Shown: positions 24,010 to 34,888, counted from the first letter of the stretch. The stretch is 64,000 nucleotides of DNA from Streptomyces sp. ASQP_92 (GCF_025399895.1 NZ_JAODUA010000006.1:124001-188000), one strand, 5' to 3'. The notes: generated by a model from the letters alone, not told the origin. Program-made: numbers and translations.

Positions 24010-24416
24010 AGGCCGGAGACGAGCTGGCGCCCCTGGAGATCCCGATCACGCGGACGCTGATCGTGGCCGGGGCCGTGGCGTCCCGCGACTACCAGGACGT
24101 CCACCACGACGCGGTGCTGGCGAGGGAGAAGGGGTCCCCGGACATCTTCATGAACATCCTGACCACCAACGGCCTGGTCGGCAGATACATCACCGACCAC
24201 TTCGGCCCGGCAGCCCGGCTGCGGTCCGTGCGGATACGGCTCGGTGCGCCCAACTACCCGGGCGACACCATGACGTTGACCGGTACGGTCACGGCGGTGG
24301 ACGGGGAGGTGGCCGAGGTGCGGGTGGTCGGGGCCAACCGGCTCGGCCACCATGTGACGGGCACGGTGCGGGTGGCCGTCCCCGATGCGCGCGGCACCGG
24401 CGGGGTGGTGGCATGA
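24006..24416 (+). CDS. MaoC-like enoyl-CoA hydratase subunit (ChsH1-like)
   Basis: A 136-residue single hot-dog domain. The hydratase motif region reads SRDYQDVHHDAVLAREKGSP followed by DIFMNILTTNG, with the conserved Asp and His of the MaoC active site. It probably pairs with the N-terminal half of the protein at 21908 to hydrate the enoyl-CoA. Overlapping starts and stops on both sides show strict co-translation. Confidence 0.85.
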   Translation: MKAGDELAPLEIPITRTLIVAGAVASRDYQDVHHDAVLAREKGSPDIFMNILTTNGLVGRYITDHFGPAARLRSVRIRLGAPNYPGDTMTLTGTVTAVDGEVAEVRVVGANRLGHHVTGTVRVAVPDARGTGGVVA

Positions 24417-25579
24417 GCGTGCGGGGGGCCGACTCGCTCGGCAAGAGGGCGGCGATCGCGGGGATCGGCGCGACCGAGTTCTCCAAGGACTCGGGGCGCA
24501 GCGAGCTGAAGCTGGCCGTCGAGGCGGTGCACGCGGCGCTCGACGACGCGGGGCTCACGCCCTCGGACGTGGACGGCCTGGTCACCTTCACCATGGACAC
24601 CAGCCCCGAGATCACCGTCGCGCAGGCGACCGGCATGGGCGAGCTCTCCTTCTTTTCGCGCGTCCACTACGGGGGCGGTGCGGCGTGCGCCACCGTGCAG
24701 CAGGCCGCCCTCGCCGTCGCGACGGGCGTCGCCGAAGTGGTCGTCTGCTACCGGGCGTTCAACGAGCGATCGGGCCGGCGCTTCGGCTCCGGGGTGCAGC
24801 ACCGCGAGCCGTCGGCGGAGGGCGCAGCGCTCGGCTGGTCCCTTCCGTTCGGGCTGCTCACGCCCGCCTCTTGGGTCGCCATGGCCGCCCAGCGCTATCT
24901 GCACACCTACGGTCTGACGCCCGAGGCCTTCGGCCATGTCGCCGTCACCGACCGGCGCCATGCAGCGAAGAACCCGGCGGCCTACTTTTACGGCAAGCCG
25001 ATCACCCTGGCCGACCATGCCGCGTCGCGGTGGATCGTCGAGCCGCTGCGGCTCCTGGACTGCTGCCAGGAGACCGACGGCGGGCAGGCCCTCGTCGTCA
25101 CCACCACCGAGCGGGCCAGGGACCTGCGGCAGCGGCCCGCCGTGATCACCGCGGCCGCGCAGGGGGCCGGGCGCAGACAGGAGGCGATGACCAGTTTCTA
25201 CCGGGACGACCTGACCGGCCTCCCCGAAATGGGGGTGGTCGCCCGGCAGCTCTGGCGCACCTCGGGGCTCACCCCCGCCGAGATCGACGTGGCGATCCTG
25301 TACGACCACTTCACGCCGTTCGTGCTGATGCAGTTGGAGGAGTTCGGGTTCTGCGCGCCGGGCGAGGCGGCCGCTTTCGTGGCGGCGGACGCGGTGCCGC
25401 TCAACACCCATGGGGGGCAGCTGGGGGAGGCGTATCTGCACGGAATGAACGGCGTGGCCGAGGCGGTCCGCCAGCTCCGGGGCACCTCGGTGAACCAGAC
25501 GGAGGGCGCGGCGCACGTCCTGGTCACGGCCGGCACGGGCGTGCCGACCTCGGGTCTTGTGCTGGGCCGGGATGGCTGA
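24413..25579 (+). CDS. thiolase-like lipid-transfer protein, Ltp2-type aldolase
   Basis: A 388-residue thiolase-fold protein (AAIAGIGATEFSKDSGRSEL, VHYGGGAACATVQQAALAVA, AEIDVAILYDHFTPFVLMQL, NTHGGQLGEAYLHGMNGVAE, ending TSGLVLGRDG). It lacks the usual thiolase Cys pair and fits the Ltp2 branch, which with DUF35 partners performs retro-aldol cleavage to release a propionyl-CoA unit. It closes the operon. The last 33 bases are the first unit of a 44-bp tandem array that continues beyond the stop codon. Confidence 0.85.
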   Translation: MSVRGADSLGKRAAIAGIGATEFSKDSGRSELKLAVEAVHAALDDAGLTPSDVDGLVTFTMDTSPEITVAQATGMGELSFFSRVHYGGGAACATVQQAALAVATGVAEVVVCYRAFNERSGRRFGSGVQHREPSAEGAALGWSLPFGLLTPASWVAMAAQRYLHTYGLTPEAFGHVAVTDRRHAAKNPAAYFYGKPITLADHAASRWIVEPLRLLDCCQETDGGQALVVTTTERARDLRQRPAVITAAAQGAGRRQEAMTSFYRDDLTGLPEMGVVARQLWRTSGLTPAEIDVAILYDHFTPFVLMQLEEFGFCAPGEAAAFVAADAVPLNTHGGQLGEAYLHGMNGVAEAVRQLRGTSVNQTEGAAHVLVTAGTGVPTSGLVLGRDG

Positions 25580-25844
25580 GGTGTTGTCAGACCTTGGGCT
25601 TTGTGCTGGGCCGGGACGGTTGAGGTGTTGTCAGACCTTGGGCTTTGTGCTGGGCCGGGATGGCTGAGGTGCCGTCGAACCTCGGGTCTTGTGCTGGGCC
25701 GGGGAGGCCGAGGCCCCGTCAAACCTCGGGCTGGGACGGCTGAGAGGTGTCGACAAACCTCGGGCCTCGTGGTCGGCCTCGATGACTGAGGCGCCGTCAA
25801 ACCTCGGGCCTCGTGGTCGGCCGCGGCGGCTGAGGTGTCGTCAA
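25547..25844. repeat. 44-bp tandem repeat, seven units, starting inside the ltp2-like gene
   Basis: Units beginning ACCT(C/T)GGG start at 25547, 25591, 25635, 25679, 25723, 25757 and 25801. The period is exactly 44 except for a 10-bp deletion in the fifth unit. The first unit encodes the C-terminal TSGLVLGRDG and the stop codon. Since 44 is not a multiple of three, later units cannot prolong the protein in a repeated frame. This array fills most of the 396-bp gap before the next gene. Confidence 0.9.
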
Positions 25845-25975
25845 AGGGCGCTCCGCGCAGGCGGGGTGGGGCAATCGGTGGTGGCGCTGGGTCGGACGGC
25901 TGATCCTGCGCCCGTACGGCGCAGGGCGTGGGCCGAGCGGTGGCCGGTGGGGGCGGGGGCCCGTTCACTCGGGCC

Positions 25976-26944
25976 ATGCGCCGCTTCAAGCTGACCTCCG
26001 CCCTTCTGACCACGACCCCCGCCCGTCTGGCCAAGACCTCGGCTCCTCTGACCACGACCTCGGCCCCTCTGACCGCGACCTCGGCCCCTCCGGCCAAGAC
26101 CGCCGCCCCCCTCACCACGGCCTTCCTCGCCCTCGTCACCGCCCTCCTCGCCCTCGCCACCCTGCTCGCCCCCTCCGCCTCCGCGGACGACGGGTGGGAG
26201 TGGGAGGACAGGGTGGCGGACGCGGACGCGGTGTCGTTCAGGGGTGCCGCCTTCGACACCTGCAACACGCCCCCGCTGGACACGATGCGAGCCTGGAGGA
26301 AGAGTTCGCCGTACCGCGGCGTCGGCGTCTACTTCGCGGGGCGCGGTCGGCACTGTCCGGTCCAGAAGAACCTGAACGAGAGCTGGGTGGGCCAGGTGCA
26401 CGACATGGGCTGGCAGGTGCTGCCCATTTTCGTCGGATCGCAGGCACCGTGCGTGTACGCCGAGAACAAGAAGAAGGTGAAGATCGGCAATCAGCCCGCC
26501 AAGCAGGGCAGGTCCGAGGCGGAGCAGGCGGTCCAGGAGGCGGCGCACCTCGGCATGCGGGAGGGCAGCGCCCTCTACCTGGACCTGGAGGCGTACAACG
26601 CGAACAACGCGGCGTGCGCCAGGACCGTGCTGGACTTCGTGCGGGCCTGGAACCGGGAGGTGCGCGAGCTCGGCTATCTGCCCGGGTTCTATAGCAGCGC
26701 CGAATCGGGCGTACGACAGATCGAGCAGGCCAGGGTCGCGGGCAAGAGCGACCTTCCGGCGGCGATCTGGTTCGCCCGCTGGCGCTCCGGCCCCGCCCTC
26801 TACCAGGAGGCGGCGCTGCACAGGGACGCCTGGCAGCACCGCCGGATCCACCAGTACGCGGGGAACTCCGCCGAGACGCACGGCGGGAAGCGCCTGGTCG
26901 TGGACCGCAACGACGTCGACGCGCCGGTCGCGTACATCGGCTGA
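25976..26944 (+). CDS. secreted DUF1906 glycoside-hydrolase-like protein
   Basis: The 322-residue protein has an N-terminal Thr/Ala/Pro repeat stretch (APLTTTSAPLTATSAPP, residues about 22-40), then a hydrophobic core (FLALVTALLALATLLAPSAS) ending ASA, so export is likely although the leader is unusually long. The mature domain matches DUF1906, a TIM-barrel glycosidase-like fold: GAAFDTCNTPP, GVGVYFAGRG, GWQVLPIFVGSQ, LYLDLEAYN with acidic residues, and DRNDVDAPVAYIG at the end. It may bind or cleave cell-wall glycan. The upstream DNA is repeat-rich. Confidence 0.82.
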   Translation: MRRFKLTSALLTTTPARLAKTSAPLTTTSAPLTATSAPPAKTAAPLTTAFLALVTALLALATLLAPSASADDGWEWEDRVADADAVSFRGAAFDTCNTPPLDTMRAWRKSSPYRGVGVYFAGRGRHCPVQKNLNESWVGQVHDMGWQVLPIFVGSQAPCVYAENKKKVKIGNQPAKQGRSEAEQAVQEAAHLGMREGSALYLDLEAYNANNAACARTVLDFVRAWNREVRELGYLPGFYSSAESGVRQIEQARVAGKSDLPAAIWFARWRSGPALYQEAALHRDAWQHRRIHQYAGNSAETHGGKRLVVDRNDVDAPVAYIG

Positions 26945-27086
26945 GCGCCGGCTGAACCCTGAGGCCCGGGGATGCGTCCTCCACCTTCAGGAGGTGCAGC
27001 CAGCCCTACCCCTACAACCTGAGGCGGACATCGCTTCGGGACCTGGGGCCGATCCCGGGGGCTCTTCGCGCTCATAGCGTGGAGCC

Positions 27087-27632
27087 ATGACAACGCCCGT
27101 CTGCACCAGCGCCTCCCGAGCGGCGACGCCCTACCACGCGTACTCGTCGTTCTCGTCGTACGTCCGCGCCAGGGGCCCCGTGCTGCTGCGCACCGCGCGC
27201 TCGCTGACCGCGAACGCGAGCGATGCGGAGGACCTGTTGCAGACGGCCCTCACCAAGACCTATGTCGCCTGGGACCGGATCGAGGACCATCGGGCCCTCG
27301 ACGGCTATGTGCGCCGCGCCCTGCTCAACACGCGCACCTCGCAGTGGCGCAAGCGCAAGGTCGACGAGTTCGCCTGCGACGAGCTGCCCGAGCCAGAGAT
27401 CGTGCCCGGTCCCGACCCGGCCGACCAGCAGGTGCTGCACGACGCGATGTGGCGGGCGGTCATGAAGCTCCCCGACCGTCAGCGGGCCATGGTCGTCCTC
27501 AGGTATTACGAGGACCTGAGCGAGGCGCAGACCGCCGAGGTGCTCGGGGTCTCGGTGGGCACGGTCAAGAGCGCGGTGTCGCGCGCGCTCGGCAAGCTCC
27601 GCGAGGACCCGGAGCTGGAGCCCATCCGGTGA
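27087..27632 (+). CDS. SigE-family ECF RNA polymerase sigma factor
   Basis: A 181-residue sigma-70 protein with region 2 (LLRTARSLTANASDAEDLLQ followed by TALTKTYVAW) and region 4 (LPDRQRAMVVLRYYEDLSEA, then LGVSVGTVKSAVSRALGKLR). It belongs to the SigE-like group abundant in Streptomyces. It is monocistronic, with no anti-sigma gene on either side, so control may be transcriptional or by a distant partner. Confidence 0.88.
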   Translation: MTTPVCTSASRAATPYHAYSSFSSYVRARGPVLLRTARSLTANASDAEDLLQTALTKTYVAWDRIEDHRALDGYVRRALLNTRTSQWRKRKVDEFACDELPEPEIVPGPDPADQQVLHDAMWRAVMKLPDRQRAMVVLRYYEDLSEAQTAEVLGVSVGTVKSAVSRALGKLREDPELEPIR

Positions 27633-27709
27633 CGGGTGGTGACGGCCGGGGCTCCATCGGTCGTCCTGGCGCGGGTTCCTCCAGGTAACTTCACGGAACC
27701 GCGACCGAA

Positions 27710-27741
27710 ACTACTCTCGGGTAGTGACATACCGCGCGGTA
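27710..27741. promoter_or_regulatory. operator-like palindromes upstream of the acyl-CoA ligase
   Basis: ACTACtctcggGTAGT (27710-27725) and the perfect 12-bp palindrome TACCGCGCGGTA (27730-27741) lie 65-96 bases before the start. TetR-type fatty-acid regulators use sites of this kind; identity is not established. Confidence 0.5.
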
Positions 27742-27805
27742 CGTGAGCAGAATCGGCAGACCCTATCGCCATGGAGCGCGCCGTAGCGCTCACCGGGAGG
27801 ACGCC

Positions 27806-29464
<1,659 letters not shown>

Positions 29465-29821
29465 CCCGGCCCGATCCTGTGCCGGCCGTCCGGGGTCCCT
29501 CGCCGGGGCCCCGGACCGGCCCAGGGACGCGGGCCGCGCGGCGGGCCGGGTCGGGGGCGCGGGTTGGGTGGGCGTCGGACTGGGTCAGGGGCGCGCGCGT
29601 TCCCTGGTTCGGACCGCGTTCTGCCACGGCTCGCGGGTTCCGGTCCGTCCCGCCGTTGGGCGCGGGCCCGACGGCGGGACGGACGAGGCGCCGGCGGCGC
29701 GGACGCGACGGCGGGACGGACGCGACGGCGAGGCGGGCCCGACGGCGGGACGGACGACGCGACGGCGGGGCGGACGCGATAGCGGGGCGCACCCAGGGCG
29801 TCAACTCGCCCCGGAATCGGG
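29465..29821. other. 357-bp GC-rich intergenic repeat region
   Basis: No gene is supported. Bases about 29660-29800 contain degenerate tandem GACGGCGGGACGGACGCG-like units. The two flanking genes converge here, so the region should hold terminators, but no clean hairpin with T-run is visible. Confidence 0.5.
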
Positions 29822-32800
29822 CTAGTTCGTGCCGATCTTCGCCAGGAGATCCACGATGCGGCCCTGCACCTCGGTGCTGGTGGACCGTTCCGCCAGGAAC
29901 AGGACCGTCTCGCCCGACGACAGTTTCGGGAGGTCCGCCTGGTTGATGCCGGCCGAGGTGTAGACGACCAGCGGGGTGTGGTTCAACTGCCCGTTGGCGC
30001 GCAGCCAGTCGACGATTCCGGCGCGTCGGCGGCGTACCTGCATGAGGTCCATGACCACCAGGTTCGGCCGCATCTGGGCGGCCAGCGTGACCGCCTCGGA
30101 GTCGGTGGCCGCCCGGGCCACCTGCATGGCACGCCGTTCGAGCGTCGCGGTGAGCGCGAGCGCGATCTCCTCGTGCTCCTCGATCAGCAGGACCCGGGGC
30201 GGGTGCTGCTCGCTGTCGCGCGGAGCGAGCGCCTTGAGCAGGATGGCCGGGTCCGCGCCGTACGCCGCCTCCCGGGTGGCCTGCCCGAGACCCGCCGTGA
30301 CCAGCACGGGAACCTCGGCCGCGACCGCCGCCTGACGCAGGGCCTGGAGCGCGGTACGGGTGATGGGGCCGGTCAGCGGGTCGACGAAGAGCGCGGCGGG
30401 GAACGCGGCGATCTGCGCGTCGACCTCCTCGCGGGAATGCACGACCACGGGGCGGTAACCCCGCTCGCTCAGCGCCTGCTGGGTGGAGACGTCGGGCGCG
30501 GGCCACACGAGCAGCCGACGCGGGTTGTCGAGCGGCTCGGGGGGCAGCTCGTCGTCGACGGGCTGCGGCTGCGGCCGGTTGGCCACCTCGACGGCGCCGC
30601 CGGGCCCGTCCAACGGCTCGGGCCCCTCGGCGCCCTCGTCGGGCAGCCCGATGGCGTACGCGCGACCCTGACCCTCCGAAGGAGGCGACGGCAGTACGGG
30701 GTGCGGCCGGGCGGCCGGTTCGGTGGGGCGCTCGACCCCCTCCGGGGGCGTGCCGAGCTTGCGCCGCCGCCCCGAGCCGAGCGATCCGCCGGACGTCTGG
30801 GTTGCCGGGGCCGCGGGGGCCCGACCCTGGCCAGGCGTCTGCGTCTGCGGCTGGGTCTGCGTCTGCGTCTGGCTGAACGGGGCGCCCTGCCCGAGCGTCC
30901 GCACGCTGAACGCCCGACCCTGGGTGTCCCCGCCGGCGGCCGGGATACCTCCGGGCGGCGTCTCGGCGGGCAACGGCTGCCGAGCGGGCTGGGACGCGGC
31001 CGCACCCCGCCCCTGGGCCGGGGTCGGGTTCTGGCCGGGGTTCTGGTTCTGGCTCTGCGGGGGTACGGGGCCGACGGCACCCGGCACCGGCATCGCGCGG
31101 GCCGCCCACTCGGGCCGCTCGGCGGGGTGCGGCTGGGGCGGGGTGTGATCGGCCAGGGGGTCGCCGGGGGCGGCGTTGTCCCGAGCGGGCCCACCCGGGT
31201 GCGCGCCAGCCGGGTTCGGGCCACCCGGGTTCAGGCCGTTCGGGTTCGGGCCGTTCGGGTTCGGGCCGTTCGGGTTCGGGCCGTTGGGGTTCAGGGCGCG
31301 AGGGTCGGGGGTGGGCCGGCCCGGGGCGTTCCCCGGAGCGATGGGGGCGCCTTCGATGGGTGCGGCTGCGGCGGGGGCGGCGGACGGTGTGGGCGCAGAG
31401 CCCATGGTTCCGGGAGCCGTGGTGCCCACACCTACGTGCTGCGCACCCACAGAACCCGCCGCATCCGCAACACGCGCGGGCCCTTCGGGACGTGCGGAGC
31501 CGGGACGTACGGGGCCGGGATGTACAGCTTCGGGACGTACAGCGTCGGGACGCGCGGAGTCAGGAAGTACGGCGTCGGGACGTGCAGCCTCGGGACGTCC
31601 GGAGTCAGGAAGTACGGCGTCGGGACGTGCAGCCTCGGGACGCGCGGAGTCAGGAAGTACGGCCTCGGGGCGGCCCGGTGTGGAAGCGGCGGAGGTGTCC
31701 GGAGTGGGCGGTACCGGGGTGGGCGCGGGATACGGCGCGCGGTCCGCGTCGGCGGGCGGCAGCGCGAACGCGGTCCGCACCGACCCCTCCTGGCCGCCCG
31801 CACCACCACTGCCCCCGCCCGGGGCGGCACCCAGGGCACGCCTCGCCCGGCGGCCCGTCGGCTCGGCCGCGTTCTCGGTGGAGGCGGAGGCGGTGGAGGC
31901 GGTGGACGCGTCGGCGGAGGCGGGCGCAGGCAGGGCGCGGCGGGCGCGGCGCCCGGTCGTCTCGGTCGGTACGCCCTGCGGCGGCACGGTCTCGCCCAGC
32001 GCGGCCCGCCCCATGCCGGACGACTCGCGTGCGCTCTCCGCACCGGTCACGACGGACCCCACCGATCCCTCGGCAGCCTGCTCGGCGGGGCTGGGCCGCC
32101 CACGACGCCGCCCGGAACCGGACGCGCCCCCCGGACCGGCACCCTCGCCCGAGGAAGCACCCCCGGCCGCGCCCCCGGAGACCTGACCGCTCCCCGCGTT
32201 CTGCTGGGCCGGAATCCGGGCCCGCTCCCCGTCCGGCCCGCCCTCGCCCACACGCGTACCGGCACCGGCACCGCCCGGCGCCCCAGCCTCAGCAGCCCCG
32301 GACCCAGAACCGGACGCCGACCCAGACCCGGAACCACCTTCAGACCCAGACCCAGACCCAGACCCAGAACCGGAACCGGCACCAGACCCGGAACCGGAAT
32401 CCGTGCGGGCCCGGCGGCGGCCGGTCGGGGATGTCTCCTCGCTGACCGGGCTTTCGAGGAAGGCGTCCATGGAAGCCCGGCGACCGCGCCTGCGGCCGCC
32501 GCCGTCCTGCTGGGCGGGGAGCAGCGCCTCGTCGGCCTGCGGGGCCGGGGGCGCCTCGACCGTTCCGGCGCCCGCGCCGAGCGGCACTTCCAGGACGTAC
32601 GCCGAGCCGCTCATGCCCGGCACCGCGACGGTTTGCAGCACACCGCCGTGCGCCCGCACGATGCCGCGGACGATGGGCCCGTGGACGGGGTCGCCGCCGG
32701 GGTAGGGGCCGCGCACCTCGATGCGTACGACCGTGCCGCGCACCGCGGCCGCGACGACGACGGTGGAGTCCATGTAGCCGCCGGCGGCGACCGGCGCCTT

Positions 32801-34096
32801 GCCCGTGGCGTCGACTCCGGCCACGTCCGCGATGAGGTGGGCGAGCGCGGTCGCCAGGCGCGGGGCGTCGACCTCGGCCTCGATGGGCGGGGTGTGCACG
32901 GCGAACTGGGCGCGCCCGGGCCCGATCAGCTCGACGGCGCCCTCGACACCGGCGCCGACCACCGAATCGACCAGCACCTTGGCCTTCTTGAGCTCCTCGC
33001 CGCCCGCGTCGAGCCGCTGGTAGCCGAGGACGTTGTCGACGAGCGTGGTGATGCGCGAGTACCCGGCGGCCAGATGGTGCAGGACCTGGTTGGCCTCGGG
33101 CCACAGCTGGCCCGCGTCGTCGGCGGCGAGCGCGGCGAGTTCGTGGCGCAGTTCGTCGAGCGGCCCGCGCAGCGAACCGGCCAGCACCGACAGGAGCTGC
33201 TGGTGCCGGGCGGCGAGCGCGTCGTAGCGCGCGGTCTCCCGCTCCAGGACCTCGGCGTGCTTGGCGGCCTGCTCCTCGTAGGGGCGGCGGTCGGTGAACG
33301 TCATGACGGCGCCGACGAGCAGATCGCCGTCGCGCACCGGAGCGGTGGTCAGGTCGACCGGCACCTTGGCGCCGGACTTCGTCCAGATGACCTGCCCGCG
33401 CACCCGGTGCTTGCGCCCGGACTTGAGGGTGTCGGCGAGCGGGCTGCCCTCGTACGGGAACGGCTCGCCGTCCTCGCGGGAGTGCAGCACCAGCGGATGG
33501 AGTTCCTGCCCGCCGAGGTCGCTGGCCCGGTAGCCGAGGATCTGCGCGGCCGCGGGATTGACCAGGACGACCCGGCCGTCGGTGTCGGTGCCGACCACGC
33601 CTTCGGACGCCGCGCGCAGGATCATCTCGGTCTGCCGTTGCGAACGGGCGAGTTCGGCCTCGGTGTCGACGGTGCCGGAAAGGTCCCGTACGACCAGCAT
33701 GAGGAGTTCGTCCCCGGAGTACGAGCCGGGTCCGCCGCCGCTTCCGTAGGAGGCGTACGCGTCCCGCCCGTCCTCCAGGTTGGCGCTGGTCACCTCGACG
33801 GGGAACTCGGTGCCGTCGGTGCGGCGCGCGACCATCCGGGTCGGCTTGGTGCGGCCCTGGTCGTCCTCGCTCTCGGGCCGGCGCATGGAGCCAGGGATGA
33901 GCCGGGAGTCGAAGGAGGGCAGCAGATCGAGAACTCCCCGCCCCACGAGCCCGGTACCCGGCGCCTCCAGCATTTCCAGCGCGACGGTGTTGGCGTTGAC
34001 GACCGTGCCGTTGCAGTTGACGAGCAGGAGCCCGTCCGGAAGAGCGTCAAGTATGGCTGCGAGGCGAGCAGCGCCTCGGGATGGCCTGCTGCTCAC
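29822..34096 (-). CDS. giant PAS-kinase-like / receiver regulator with a disordered linker
   Basis: The 1424-residue protein starts VSSRPSRGAARLAAILDALP (GTG 34096, GGGAGGA upstream). Order: PAS (about 15-120), second PAS (about 165-280), a coiled-coil/kinase-like region, then about 600 residues of Pro/Gly/Ser/Ala disorder and a C-terminal receiver pair. The disorder includes SGSGSGSG runs, NPNGP repeats and RPDAVLPDSARPEA repeats. The kinase-like region lacks a normal His box (LAGSLRGPLDELRHEL) and the ATPase boxes are weak (HGPIVRGIVRAHGG). The last receiver (PRVLLIEEHEEIALALTATL, LVVMDLMQ) keeps an Asp. It may be a non-catalytic signalling scaffold, although homologues are annotated as hybrid kinases. 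Confidence 0.8.
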   Translation of the reverse strand: MSSRPSRGAARLAAILDALPDGLLLVNCNGTVVNANTVALEMLEAPGTGLVGRGVLDLLPSFDSRLIPGSMRRPESEDDQGRTKPTRMVARRTDGTEFPVEVTSANLEDGRDAYASYGSGGGPGSYSGDELLMLVVRDLSGTVDTEAELARSQRQTEMILRAASEGVVGTDTDGRVVLVNPAAAQILGYRASDLGGQELHPLVLHSREDGEPFPYEGSPLADTLKSGRKHRVRGQVIWTKSGAKVPVDLTTAPVRDGDLLVGAVMTFTDRRPYEEQAAKHAEVLERETARYDALAARHQQLLSVLAGSLRGPLDELRHELAALAADDAGQLWPEANQVLHHLAAGYSRITTLVDNVLGYQRLDAGGEELKKAKVLVDSVVGAGVEGAVELIGPGRAQFAVHTPPIEAEVDAPRLATALAHLIADVAGVDATGKAPVAAGGYMDSTVVVAAAVRGTVVRIEVRGPYPGGDPVHGPIVRGIVRAHGGVLQTVAVPGMSGSAYVLEVPLGAGAGTVEAPPAPQADEALLPAQQDGGGRRRGRRASMDAFLESPVSEETSPTGRRRARTDSGSGSGAGSGSGSGSGSGSEGGSGSGSASGSGSGAAEAGAPGGAGAGTRVGEGGPDGERARIPAQQNAGSGQVSGGAAGGASSGEGAGPGGASGSGRRRGRPSPAEQAAEGSVGSVVTGAESARESSGMGRAALGETVPPQGVPTETTGRRARRALPAPASADASTASTASASTENAAEPTGRRARRALGAAPGGGSGGAGGQEGSVRTAFALPPADADRAPYPAPTPVPPTPDTSAASTPGRPEAVLPDSARPEAARPDAVLPDSGRPEAARPDAVLPDSARPDAVRPEAVHPGPVRPGSARPEGPARVADAAGSVGAQHVGVGTTAPGTMGSAPTPSAAPAAAAPIEGAPIAPGNAPGRPTPDPRALNPNGPNPNGPNPNGPNPNGLNPGGPNPAGAHPGGPARDNAAPGDPLADHTPPQPHPAERPEWAARAMPVPGAVGPVPPQSQNQNPGQNPTPAQGRGAAASQPARQPLPAETPPGGIPAAGGDTQGRAFSVRTLGQGAPFSQTQTQTQPQTQTPGQGRAPAAPATQTSGGSLGSGRRRKLGTPPEGVERPTEPAARPHPVLPSPPSEGQGRAYAIGLPDEGAEGPEPLDGPGGAVEVANRPQPQPVDDELPPEPLDNPRRLLVWPAPDVSTQQALSERGYRPVVVHSREEVDAQIAAFPAALFVDPLTGPITRTALQALRQAAVAAEVPVLVTAGLGQATREAAYGADPAILLKALAPRDSEQHPPRVLLIEEHEEIALALTATLERRAMQVARAATDSEAVTLAAQMRPNLVVMDLMQVRRRRAGIVDWLRANGQLNHTPLVVYTSAGINQADLPKLSSGETVLFLAERSTSTEVQGRIVDLLAKIGTN

Positions 34097-34247
34097 GACG
34101 ACGCTTCCTCCCTGAACCACTGCACCTTGCGGCCTGTCACTGGGAGGGAGTCTAAAGGCTGGGGATGCGCGAGCGGCGGCGGATGAGGGGGAGCTCTCAC
34201 CAAGGTTGTGTGATCACGACGTAGGTGAGGGGGCCCCACAAGGTGCC

Positions 34248-34685
34248 CTACCTGGCGCTCGGCAGCACCGGCTCCAGCTTGTCCCACCGCGAGATCTCGC
34301 ACCCATTGGCACGGCTGTACGTCGCGTCCACGGGCCGCCCGGCCCAGCTACCGGTGATGTGGGCGGTGGCGGGACCGCCGTAGACGAACGTGCACATCGC
34401 GCCCGCCGGTGTCGGCGCGAAGGGGTCCTTGCCCCAGGTCGTCACCGAGTCCAGCTTGTCGCAGGCCTGCTGAGCGCGGGGGTGGTTGCCGGCGGCGGGG
34501 TGGCACTCGAGGGTGTACGTCCCCTCCACGCCGGGGACGTCCGTGACGGTGACGGTGAGCCGGTCCTCGGTCTGGCCGTCCCCGAGCAGCGGGAGCGGGA
34601 CGGGCAGGGGGCCGGCCAGGGCGGTGGGGGCGGTGGCGAGCGCGGCCAGGGAGGCGGCGGCGGTGACGGCGAGGCGACGCAGCAT
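34248..34685 (-). CDS. subtilisin inhibitor-like protein (SSI family), secreted
   Basis: A 145-residue protein with a signal peptide (MLRRLAVTAAASLAALATAP, cleavage near TALAG) and the SSI fold signatures: YTLECHPAAGNHP, AQQACDKL, CTFVYGGP and GCEISRWDKLEPV, with the four disulfide cysteines. It inhibits serine proteases extracellularly. By alignment with the classical CPMVYDP loop, the P1 residue here would be Phe instead of Met. The ATG at 34685 has GGAG upstream. Confidence 0.9.
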   Translation of the reverse strand: MLRRLAVTAAASLAALATAPTALAGPLPVPLPLLGDGQTEDRLTVTVTDVPGVEGTYTLECHPAAGNHPRAQQACDKLDSVTTWGKDPFAPTPAGAMCTFVYGGPATAHITGSWAGRPVDATYSRANGCEISRWDKLEPVLPSAR

Positions 34686-34888
34686 GAGTCTCGTACTCCA
34701 GGGCGGTCGGGCGGACTTTCGCGGACTTCGGTCTCCGCGGGGTCTAACGCGCGTCAACGCCCGGCGTTGCGCCGCGTAACGCCTTTGCCCTGGCGGCCAC
34801 CTGCCTAGTACCGTGGGGTGCGATTGGTGACGGCCCGCAAGGCTGTGTCATCATCTGCACGCACCACTCGCACACGCGACGGTGTGCT

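Noticed and set aside
25547..25844. CRISPR-like direct repeats
   Set aside because: The 44-bp units are contiguous with no unique spacers, and the array begins inside a coding gene.
25198..26283. A 361-codon antisense frame across the 44-bp repeats
   Set aside because: It overlaps the well-supported Ltp2-like and DUF1906 genes and reads the repeats in all frames without a domain.
29978..34186. A 1402-codon open frame antisense to the giant PAS regulator
   Set aside because: High GC leaves the opposite strand without stops. Its composition lacks recognisable domains, while the minus-strand frame has PAS and receiver motifs.
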